Assembly: GCA_964344055.1 (NCBI GenBank)
Contig: CAYFLT010000030.1
Location: 1-50,394, forward strand
Reading direction: 5' to 3'
DNA: 50,394 bases
Origin: OFTM10 sp964344055
GTDB lineage: Bacteria > Actinomycetota > Acidimicrobiia > Acidimicrobiales > Aldehydirespiratoraceae
The position numbers were made by a program, and so were the translations under genes. Below, one piece after another: positions 41,993 to 49,225 of the stretch (its first letter is position 1; every line of letters starts with the position of its first letter). The notes beneath the pieces are model-generated. The model saw nothing but the letters and a program-made list of their open reading frames with translations, was not told the DNA's origin and ran no database searches.

Positions 41993-42846
41993 GGGTCGAG
42001 CTCTGGACTGCGTTCTCCCCGAGTCCCGGAGGCGGCAGCCCGGCTGGGGTCGTGCACCACGGCGCTGATCTCGAGACCGGTGAGATGCAGCGGATCGCCA
42101 CCGAGGTCGGGGCACCGGCCACCGGTTTCGTGACCGAGACGTCCGCGGACGAGGTGACGGTGCGGTTCTTCTCACCCAGAACCGAATACGGCATGTGTGG
42201 GCACGGGACGATCGCGGTGCTGACCGCCCTGTTCGAAGCCGGCGCGCTCGGACGCGGGTCGGTACGACTCCGCACCGGCTCCGACGATGGCACCGCACAC
42301 CTCGAACCACGCGACGACGGCAGGCTCGACGTACTCCTCGACCTGGCTGTCGCAATGATCGAGCCCGCACCCGACGATCTCCGGGCCGTCTGGACCGCGC
42401 TCGGCACCACGCCATCCCCCTGCGCACTCAGCCGGTCCGACTTCACCCACCTGCTCTGCCCCATGTCGCTCGACACGGTCATGGGTCTGCAGCCCGATTT
42501 CGCGGCACTGGACCTCGCGTGTCGTAGCGCGGGAATCGACACGGTCGGCGTCTACTCGACTGGCACCGTCTCGCCCGAGGCGCAGGTCCATACCCGGGAC
42601 TTCTGTCCGGCCGTCGGCACGCCGGAGGCGGCGGCGACCGGGACGACGAACCGGGCGATCGTCTCGCACCTGGTCGCCGCCGATCCGAGCTGCTTCCCGG
42701 CCGGGCATCACACACTCGTGATCGAGCAGGGCATCGAGATGGAGCGCCCGAGTCAGGTACGGGTCGTGTTCACGACGGGCCACGGAGGGCTCGAGTCGAT
42801 CTCGGTCGGCGGCGTGGCGACCCGACTCGAGAGCAGGAGCGTGTAG
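41989..42846 (+). CDS. PhzF-family isomerase/epimerase-like protein
   Basis: A 285-residue member of the PhzF/DapF-fold family. It carries YGMCGHGTIAVLTAL and RDFCPAVGTPEAAATGTTN, both of which shape the active site in the two beta-barrel halves. Phenazine genes are absent, so a general isomerase role, for example on a small aromatic or amino acid product, is more likely. Coupled to the amidase by ATGA and last in the Rieske operon. Confidence 0.82.
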   Translation: MRVELWTAFSPSPGGGSPAGVVHHGADLETGEMQRIATEVGAPATGFVTETSADEVTVRFFSPRTEYGMCGHGTIAVLTALFEAGALGRGSVRLRTGSDDGTAHLEPRDDGRLDVLLDLAVAMIEPAPDDLRAVWTALGTTPSPCALSRSDFTHLLCPMSLDTVMGLQPDFAALDLACRSAGIDTVGVYSTGTVSPEAQVHTRDFCPAVGTPEAAATGTTNRAIVSHLVAADPSCFPAGHHTLVIEQGIEMERPSQVRVVFTTGHGGLESISVGGVATRLESRSV

Positions 42847-42877
42847 CGGACGGCGACGACGGGGGCGGCCGATCCGG

Positions 42878-43831
42878 TCAGGCCACGAGTCGGTCCGTCA
42901 CGCCGATCATCCACTCGGTCATCTCCGGGCCTCCGTGCCCTTCGGTATCTGAGACGAACAGCTCCGCGCCCGGGATGGCCGTGGCGAGCGAGACCGCGAC
43001 GTCGGCGGGACCGCTGATGTCTCGCCGGCCGTGGGCGAGGAATGTCGGGGTCTCCGCAAGACGATCGGCGTTCCTCAACAACTGGCCGTCCTCCAGGAAC
43101 GCCGCATGACCCCAGTAGTGCGTGACGAGCCGAGCGAAGGCGAGTTGGAAGGCCGGATCCTCGAAGCGAAGGCTGGGCTGGTACCCGCCCGGGATCGACA
43201 CGTGCACGTCCTCCCAGTCACACCAAGCCGTGGCGGCGGGCTGATGAATCGCCGGATCCGGGTCCATCAACCGGCGATTGAAGGCCAGGGCGAGGTTGCC
43301 GTCGCGCTCCCCTGCCGGCAGTGCCTCGATGAACGCGTTCCAGCGCTCGGGAAAGATCCGCCTCATCGCCCTCGTGACCCACTCGACTTCGGCGGTGCTG
43401 GTGGTGACGACACTGGCGAGCAGGAGTTCGGTGACCGCCGCCGGGTGGGCCTCGGTGTAGGCCAGGCCGAGCGTCGTGCCCCAGGACCCACCCCACACCA
43501 GCCAGCGGTCGATCTCGAGATGGGTGCGTAGCTGCTCGATGTCGGCGATCAGGTGGGCGGTCGTGTTGGCCGAGAGATCGACCTCGGGATCCGCCGCGCT
43601 CGGCGTGCTGCGTCCGCAGTTGCGTTGGTCGAACTGGACGATCCGGTACTTCTCGGGGTCGAACAGTCGGCGGTGGCGAGGGGATGCCCCACCTCCCGGT
43701 CCGCCGTGTAGGAGGACGGCCGGCTTGCCGTCGGGCGCACCGCTGGTCTCCCAGTGGATGTGGTGGCCATCCCCCACGTCCAGCATCCCTGAGGTGTGCG
43801 GCTCGGTGATCGGATGCGGTTGCGGGGCCAT
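42878..43831 (-). CDS. pip: Proline iminopeptidase
   Basis: A 317-residue alpha/beta hydrolase. The oxyanion motif LLHGGPGGGASPRH and nucleophile Ser116 in GGSWGTTLGLAY are diagnostic of the S33 prolyl aminopeptidase family; FLAHGRRDISGP and DTEGHGG supply the Asp and His. It removes N-terminal proline from peptides in the cytoplasm. The ATG at 43831 is the family start. It is convergent with phzF and divergent from the thioesterase. Confidence 0.9.
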   Translation of the reverse strand: MAPQPHPITEPHTSGMLDVGDGHHIHWETSGAPDGKPAVLLHGGPGGGASPRHRRLFDPEKYRIVQFDQRNCGRSTPSAADPEVDLSANTTAHLIADIEQLRTHLEIDRWLVWGGSWGTTLGLAYTEAHPAAVTELLLASVVTTSTAEVEWVTRAMRRIFPERWNAFIEALPAGERDGNLALAFNRRLMDPDPAIHQPAATAWCDWEDVHVSIPGGYQPSLRFEDPAFQLAFARLVTHYWGHAAFLEDGQLLRNADRLAETPTFLAHGRRDISGPADVAVSLATAIPGAELFVSDTEGHGGPEMTEWMIGVTDRLVA

Positions 43832-43911
43832 GGATGCGGAGTTTCGCAGACCCGGCCGTCCCACCGCCGTTTCGATGGTGGGAGGGAGCCTGTGCCAGGC
43901 TCAGCACTCCC

Positions 43912-44748
43912 ATGTCCGACCAGATCCGTCGCCTCGTCGCTCGCCTCGACCTCGAATCCGCCGGTGCCGACGAGTTCGTCGGTGGCGCGGGTCCCGGCGG
44001 GCGCGGGTACCGCGAGCGCCTGTATGGCGGACTGGTGGCGTCGCAGGCGTACGTCGCCGCCGCCCGGACGGTCGACGTCGGCCCCGTCCACTCACTCCAT
44101 CTGTACTTCCTGCGGCCCGGCGAGTCCGCTCGTGACATCCGCTACGAGGTGGACCCGATCAAGCAGGGACGCAACTTCCAGGTCCGCGAGGTCCGTGCGT
44201 TCCAGGGCGACAAGCGCATCTTCCAGATGATGGCGAGCTTCTCGCGAAACATCGCCAACGTCGAGCATCAGGACCCGATGCCGGAGGTGCCCGGTCCGGA
44301 ATCCCTCCCGAATCGTGATGAGGCGCGGGGCAAGCCCGACTGGCAGGAGCACCCGATCGACCTCCGCACCGACGACCCGAACGGTGAGCGGGACGATCCG
44401 GACTCGTGGGTCTGGATGCGGCCGACGCAACCGATCCCGAACGATCCGATCCTGCAGACGGCGGTGTTGATCTTCGCCACCGACCGAACGCTGATGCGCA
44501 CCGCTGCGCTCCCTCACAAGGCGGCCGGTGAGTTCACCGGCGCCAGCCTCGACCACACCATCTGGTTCCATGACGAGATCGACTTCTCCGACTGGCACCT
44601 GCACGCCATGCACAGCCCTGCGGCGCGCCATCAGCGAGGCCTCTCGTTCGGTGCGATCTACCGACAGGACGGCCAGCGGATCGCAACCACGGCCCAAGAA
44701 GGTGCACTCCGCTTCAACTCCCCCGGCAACGGCCTCGAACGAAGCTGA
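43912..44748 (+). CDS. tesB: Acyl-CoA thioesterase II (TesB-like)
   Basis: A 278-residue double hot-dog thioesterase. VHSLHLYFLRPGESARDIRYEVDPIKQGRNFQVREVRAFQ and the C-half SLDHTIWFHDEIDFSDWHLHAMHSPAARHQRGLSFGAIYRQDGQRIATTAQEG match TesB. It cleaves acyl-CoA to free acid and CoA. It starts at ATG 43912 and ends 19 bp from the convergent short-chain dehydrogenase. Confidence 0.9.
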   Translation: MSDQIRRLVARLDLESAGADEFVGGAGPGGRGYRERLYGGLVASQAYVAAARTVDVGPVHSLHLYFLRPGESARDIRYEVDPIKQGRNFQVREVRAFQGDKRIFQMMASFSRNIANVEHQDPMPEVPGPESLPNRDEARGKPDWQEHPIDLRTDDPNGERDDPDSWVWMRPTQPIPNDPILQTAVLIFATDRTLMRTAALPHKAAGEFTGASLDHTIWFHDEIDFSDWHLHAMHSPAARHQRGLSFGAIYRQDGQRIATTAQEGALRFNSPGNGLERS

Positions 44749-44767
44749 ACCGAGTAGGCAGGGCTCG

Positions 44768-45595
44768 TCACTGGCTCATGTGGTAGCCGCCGTTGGGCGA
44801 CAGGACCTGTCCGGTCATGAAGCTCGCCTCGTCGGACGCGAGATAGACCGCCGCCCAGGCGATGTCGTCGGGCACCCCGAAGCGGCGCATGGGGGTCGCT
44901 CCCTCGATCAAATGCCGAGTCGCGGTCATCGGCTCGGTCATCGGGGTCTCGATGAAGCCCGGAGCGATCGCGTTGACCCGGATTCCCCGCGTGACCACCT
45001 CGCGCGCCACCGCCCGGGTGAACCCGAGGATCCCGGCCTTCGCCGCGCTGTAGTGCGGGGCACCTCCGCCTCCGGCAGTGCCCATGATCGAACCCATCGA
45101 GATGATCGAGCCCGACCCCTGCGGCGCCATGATCTTCAACGCTTCGCGGGTGCAGTAGAAGGTGCCGTCGAGGTGGATCGCCAGCATCCTTCGCCATCGC
45201 TCGTCGGGCATGTGCATCGTGACGTCGAGGAAGGTCTCGACCGGACCGCCCGCTTGCATCTCGGCGACCTGCTGCAGCGACAGCCGGGACCGCTCCTCGT
45301 ACTCGTCGTCGGGGATGTCGATTCCGATGCCCGCGTTGTTGACCAGCACGTCGAGCCGGTCGAAGTGCTCCGAGAAGGTCTTGAAGCCGGCTTCGACCGC
45401 CGTCGAGTCGGCGACGTCGAACCCGAGACCCAAGGAGCCGCCACCGAGCTCCTCGGCCATCGCGTCCGCATCGGAGGCATTGAGGTCGTTGACCACGACT
45501 GTCGCACCTTCTTCGGTGAACCTCTTGGCGATCTGGGCGCCGAGCCCTGACGCGGCTCCTGTGATCAACGCGGTCTTTCCCTGCAGGCGGTCCAT
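44768..45595 (-). CDS. Short-chain dehydrogenase/reductase, FabG-like
   Basis: A 275-residue classical SDR with TGAASGLG at 12-19, VNNAG at about 85-89, and catalytic Ser169, Tyr182 and Lys186 (HYSAAKAG). An unusual insert of about 25 residues after NNAG (PDDEYEERSRLSLQQVAEMQ) sets it apart from standard FabG. The substrate is unknown. The ATG lies eight bases behind TAGCAA, with TTGCGG at the right -35 distance. Confidence 0.86.
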   Translation of the reverse strand: MDRLQGKTALITGAASGLGAQIAKRFTEEGATVVVNDLNASDADAMAEELGGGSLGLGFDVADSTAVEAGFKTFSEHFDRLDVLVNNAGIGIDIPDDEYEERSRLSLQQVAEMQAGGPVETFLDVTMHMPDERWRRMLAIHLDGTFYCTREALKIMAPQGSGSIISMGSIMGTAGGGGAPHYSAAKAGILGFTRAVAREVVTRGIRVNAIAPGFIETPMTEPMTATRHLIEGATPMRRFGVPDDIAWAAVYLASDEASFMTGQVLSPNGGYHMSQ

Positions 45596-45603
45596 GGCCC
45601 GCC

Positions 45604-45632
45604 TTGCTACGCGAAGATCCACCCCGCCGCAA
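45604..45632 (-). promoter_or_regulatory. Putative promoter of the short-chain dehydrogenase gene, leaderless
   Basis: On the minus strand TTGCGG (45632-45627), a 17-bp spacer, TAGCAA (45609-45604), then eight bases to the ATG at 45595. Confidence 0.5.
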
Positions 45633-45667
45633 ACAACTACCGTCCTGGGAATCATGGGGAGGACGAC

Positions 45668-46680
45668 GTGACGCTGAAGCTGGGGATCTGGGCGTTGCCG
45701 ATCGATCCGCACGGACTCGACTACGTTCGCGAAGCCGAACGGCTCGGCGTGGACGTGGCCTGGGTGCCCGAGGCGTGGTCCTACGACGCCGTCGCGCCGA
45801 TTGCCGCAGCCGCTGCCGTCACGGAACGAATCCGGCTGGGTACGGGGATCGTCCAGCTGGGGAGTCGCACGCCTGCGCTCTTGGCGATGACCGCGCTCAC
45901 CCTCCAGAAGATCTCCGACGGCCGATTCCTGCTCGGGCTCGGCACGAGCGGTCCTCAGGTGATGGAGGGGTTCCACGGGGTCGAGTTCGGCCGTCCGGTC
46001 ACCCGCACCCGCGAGACCATCGACATCATCCGCATGGCGACCCGAGGTGAACGGCTCGAATACGAGGGTGACGTCTACCAGCTTCCACTCCCCGACGGTG
46101 AAGGCAAAGCCATCCGCACGCGGGCGGAACTCGCTCACGTGCCGATCTACCTCGCGTCGCTCGGCCCCGCGAACCTCCGGCTGACCGGTGCGGCCGCCGA
46201 CGGCTGGATCGGCAACTCCTTCTTCTGTGAAACCGCCGACGTCTTCCTCGACGAGATCCGAGCCGGGGCCGAATCCGCCGGTCGATCCCTGGCCGACATC
46301 GACCTCACGGTGTCAGTCGGCGTCGAGTTCACCGACGACGTCGAAGAGGCCGCACGACGTCACGCCGCGGGATTCGCGTTCACCTTCGGCGCGATGGGAT
46401 CGAAGAGGTCGAACTTCTACAACAACGCCTTTGCGAAGCAGGGCTGGGGCGACGACGTGGAAGCGGTCCAGCGCCTGTGGCTGGCGGGTGATCGCGAAGG
46501 GGCCGCGGCCAGAACCTCATCGGCCCTCCCGAGGAGATCAAGCGCCGGCTCCGGCAGTACCGCGACTGCGGCATCGATTCGTTGCGGATCGGCCCGATCG
46601 GCGACTCTTTCGACGAGCACATCGACGGCATCGGCCGCCTGATGGACCTCATCAACGAGGTGAACAGGGAGTCAGAGTGA
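45668..46680 (+). pseudogene. LLM-class F420-dependent oxidoreductase, C-terminal frameshift
   Basis: A luciferase-like TIM barrel (WALPIDPHGLDYVREAERLGVDVAWVPEAW, LGTGIVQLGSRTPALLAMTALTLQKISDGRFLLGLGTSGPQV) that reads well to GDREGAAA near 46507. The next family residues (LIGPPEEIKRRLRQYRDCGIDSLRIGPI) are in another frame, ending at the TGA at 46680. Compared with its neighbour at 46677, about nine residues (the VPDEL region) and one base are missing, that is about 25-28 bp lost at the GC palindrome GGCCGCGGCC. This may be an assembly collapse or a true deletion. GGGGAGG precedes the GTG start. Confidence 0.8.
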
Positions 46681-47735
46681 GAATCGCCATTTCCGTCAGC
46701 AGCGCCTACTACGACGGCGAGAACTGGCCCGACATCGTCGAATACGTCAAGGCGGCCGATCGTCTCGGCGTCGACACCGTGTGGTCGGCCGAGGCGTGGG
46801 GCATGGATGCGGTCGCGTCACTCGGCTACCTCGCCGCCATCACCGACCAGATCACACTCGGCAGCGGCATCATGCAGATCAGCGCCCGTACGCCCGCGGC
46901 CACGGCGATGACCGCGATGTCGCTGGCTCAGATCTCCGGAGACCGGTTCATCCTCGGACTCGGCGTCAGCGGCCCCCAGGTCGTCGAGGGACTGCACGGC
47001 GCGCCCTTCGCCAAACCCCTCGGCCGGCTACGCGAATACATCGAGATCGTCCGCATGGCCACGCGGGGCGAACGACTGGTGTACCAGGGCGAGCACTACG
47101 TCCTTCCCCGACCGGGCGGCGAGGGCAAGGCCCTCAAGTGTTCCATTCCGCCGAAACCGGGTCTTCCGATCTATCTGGCCACCCTGGGTCCCAAGTCGCT
47201 GGAGCTCACGGGGGAGCTCGCGGACGGTTGGGTCGGTACCTCGTTCATCCCCGAGCATGCCGAGGTGCTCCTGGATCCGATCCGAACGGGCGCCGAGCGG
47301 GCCGGTCGATCCTTCGGCGAGATCGACATCCAGATCAACAGCCAGATCGCGGTGTCCGACGACGTCGACGCCCTCCTCGCCCGAGCCCGCCCGGGCATGG
47401 CGTTCACCCTCGGAGGAATGGGCTCACCCCAGACGAACTTCTACAACAACGCCTACTCGCGCGCGGGTTGGGAGGACGTCGCGAAGGAGGTCCAGCGCCT
47501 CTGGGCCGAGGGCGACAAGGTGGCCGCAACCGCCGCGGTGCCCGACGAGCTGGTCCTCGCCGCCTACCCGATCGGCACCGAACACATGGTCCGAGAACGG
47601 ATCCGCGCCACCGCCGCCGCCGGGGTGGGGTGCATGCGGATCGCGCCGCAGGGCAAGACCGCAGCCGACCAGATCGCCCACCTCGAAATGGTCGTCGATC
47701 TCATCCGGTCCGCGACCACCAGCGGTGGTGGTTGA
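46677..47735 (+). CDS. LLM-class F420-dependent oxidoreductase
   Basis: A 352-residue luciferase-like flavin/F420 enzyme with a full-length barrel: RIAISVSSAYYDGENWPDIVEYV, LGSGIMQISARTPAATAMTAMSLAQISGDRFILGLGVSGPQVVEG, LADGWVGTSFIPEH, and the C-terminal VPDELV...GVGCMRIAPQG. It is closely related to the gene before it (same GVSGPQV and FYNNA signatures), so the pair is a tandem duplication. It starts at GTG 46677, overlapping the previous stop (GTGA). These enzymes use reduced F420 in Actinobacteria for varied substrates. Confidence 0.9.
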   Translation: MRIAISVSSAYYDGENWPDIVEYVKAADRLGVDTVWSAEAWGMDAVASLGYLAAITDQITLGSGIMQISARTPAATAMTAMSLAQISGDRFILGLGVSGPQVVEGLHGAPFAKPLGRLREYIEIVRMATRGERLVYQGEHYVLPRPGGEGKALKCSIPPKPGLPIYLATLGPKSLELTGELADGWVGTSFIPEHAEVLLDPIRTGAERAGRSFGEIDIQINSQIAVSDDVDALLARARPGMAFTLGGMGSPQTNFYNNAYSRAGWEDVAKEVQRLWAEGDKVAATAAVPDELVLAAYPIGTEHMVRERIRATAAAGVGCMRIAPQGKTAADQIAHLEMVVDLIRSATTSGGG

Positions 47736-47743
47736 CTGGGGTG

Positions 47744-48292
47744 ATGACCGCCCACCCTGATTGGTCCCGCCGATGGGCGACGCGAGTTCTGACGCAACTC
47801 GCCGTGGTCGCCGCCATGGGCCTTCTGGTCATCGGGTGCGGCACCTCTGAGCAAACGTCGGAGTCCTCGCCCGCTACCACCGTCGGGCGAGCCGGCGATC
47901 TGGGCGACGCGCCCCTGTTGGGCGTGAGCTTCGAGGTCTACCGGGACCCCGGTTGAGGCTGCTGTTCGGGCTGGGTCGTGTACCTGGAAGAGCACGGAGC
48001 CGATATCGAGCTCATCGACGACCCGGACCGGGCGGATTTCCGGGAAGAGTTGGGCATTCCTGGCAGTGCAGCCTCCTGTCACACTGCACTGGTCGACGGG
48101 TACGTCATCGAGGGACACGTGCCGGTCGGCGCGATCACGACCCTGTTGAAGGAGCGGCCCGAGGCCACCGGGATCGTACTGCCGGGCATGCCACTGGACT
48201 CACCGGGGATGGGCGGCGACGTGAGCACCTGGGAAGCCCAACCTGTCCAGTTGGTCACCAACGACGGCAGGCTCCAACCGTTCGACTACTGA
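47744..48292 (+). CDS. DUF411/CopG-like lipoprotein with in-frame TGA in its CxCC motif (possible selenoprotein)
   Basis: A single open frame of 183 codons, broken only by TGA at 47954-47956 (codon 71). The first part is a lipoprotein signal: Arg-rich N-region, hydrophobic core, and lipobox VIGC with Cys32. The motif in DUF411/CopG proteins is DPxCGCCxxW; here it reads DPG-stop-GCCSGW, so TGA replaces the first Cys of CxCC (Cys73, Cys74 follow). The rest keeps the family phrases SCHTALVDGYVIEGHVP and LPGMPLDSPGMGG to a TAC-TGA end at 48292. CopG-type proteins bind copper through the CxCC. A small hairpin stands 20 nt after the TGA. Either selenocysteine or a point mutation/error. Confidence 0.72.
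47971..47987 (+). other. SECIS-like hairpin candidate downstream of the in-frame TGA
   Basis: CTGGGT (47971-47976) can pair with ACCTGG (47982-47987), six pairs with two G-U wobbles, closing the 5-nt loop CGTGT with G in its second position. The loop begins 20 nt after the TGA. Bacterial SECIS elements are small hairpins at about this distance with a G among the first two loop bases. Short hairpins are common in GC-rich DNA, so the support is weak alone. Confidence 0.35.
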
Positions 48293-48326
48293 ACATCGGC
48301 TGCGGCTTGGGTGAGGGTTCGCCCCA

Positions 48327-49178
48327 CTAGCGCGGACGATCACCCTTGACGGTGATCCGTCGCACATGGCGCCGGTGTCCGGTGTAGTCGTGCACGGCCC
48401 GGTGCAGGACGCACCGGTTGTCCCACATCACCAGGGTGCCCGGCTCCCAGCTGACGCGGCAGGTGAACTGTGACTTCACCGCATGCCGGAGGAGGAACCG
48501 CAACAGGGCGTCCGACTCGTCGCCCCGAAGTCCGCGGATCCGGGTGGTGAACGCCCCGTTCACATAGAGGGCCTTTCGGCCACTCTCGGGATGCGTGCGC
48601 ACGACCGGATGCTCGTTTCTGAACAGGGCCGGATCGGTGTCGGTACCCACCATCGCCTTCGACTTCGTGGAGTAACCCCCCTGGCCGTACTGGAGCTCGG
48701 CCGAGTGGATCGCCGTGAGGTCCTCCAGCATCCCCTTCATCGTGTCGCTCAGTGCCTCGTAGGCGGCCACCTGGTCGGCGAAGAGGGTGTCGCCCCCGAC
48801 CGGTGGCAGATCCACGGCATAGAGGATCGATCCGAGATCGGGCTCCTCCAGGAAGGTCACGTCGGTGTGCCACCCGCCGCCGAAGTTCGCCACGTCGTCA
48901 GGTTCGGTGATGATCTCGACCACCTCCGGGTGATCCGGACTGGGTTCGACGAACGGGTGGGTATCGAGATCGCCGAACCGGCGACCGAAGCGGATCTGGT
49001 CGTCATGGGTGAGTTCCTGATCGCGGAACACCAGCACCTTGTGCTCGACGAACGCCCGACGGATGGCCGTGATCGTCTCGTCGGAGAGATCGCCGGACAG
49101 ATCCACTCCTGCGACCTCGGCGCCGAGGACGCCGGTGATCGGCTCGAATTCCAGCGGTACGGCGGTGGTGGTGTCCAT
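48327..49178 (-). CDS. TauD/TfdA family Fe(II)/2-oxoglutarate dioxygenase
   Basis: A 283-residue dioxygenase. His104-x-Asp106 is in GGGWHTDVTF, the second His in CVLHRAVHDYTGHRRHVRR, whose Arg binds 2-oxoglutarate. TauD-type members hydroxylate taurine, 2,4-D, alkyl sulfates, carnitine precursors or amino acids. Start at ATG 49178, seven bases behind TACGGT; the GTG six bases upstream is less likely. It follows the methylamine dehydrogenase-like gene on the same strand. Confidence 0.87.
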   Translation of the reverse strand: MDTTTAVPLEFEPITGVLGAEVAGVDLSGDLSDETITAIRRAFVEHKVLVFRDQELTHDDQIRFGRRFGDLDTHPFVEPSPDHPEVVEIITEPDDVANFGGGWHTDVTFLEEPDLGSILYAVDLPPVGGDTLFADQVAAYEALSDTMKGMLEDLTAIHSAELQYGQGGYSTKSKAMVGTDTDPALFRNEHPVVRTHPESGRKALYVNGAFTTRIRGLRGDESDALLRFLLRHAVKSQFTCRVSWEPGTLVMWDNRCVLHRAVHDYTGHRRHVRRITVKGDRPR

Positions 49179-49185
49179 ACCCACA

Positions 49186-49191
49186 ACCGTA
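49186..49191 (-). promoter_or_regulatory. Putative leaderless -10 of the TauD-family gene
   Basis: TACGGT on the minus strand (49191 down to 49186), then seven bases to the ATG at 49178. Confidence 0.4.
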
Positions 49192-49225
49192 GGTGCTGCG
49201 ACCCGTCGACTCCCAGCTTCCGGGT

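Noticed and set aside
41989..42846. Phenazine biosynthesis role for the PhzF-like gene
   Set aside because: No other phz genes are present; PhzF homologs are widespread isomerase-like proteins.
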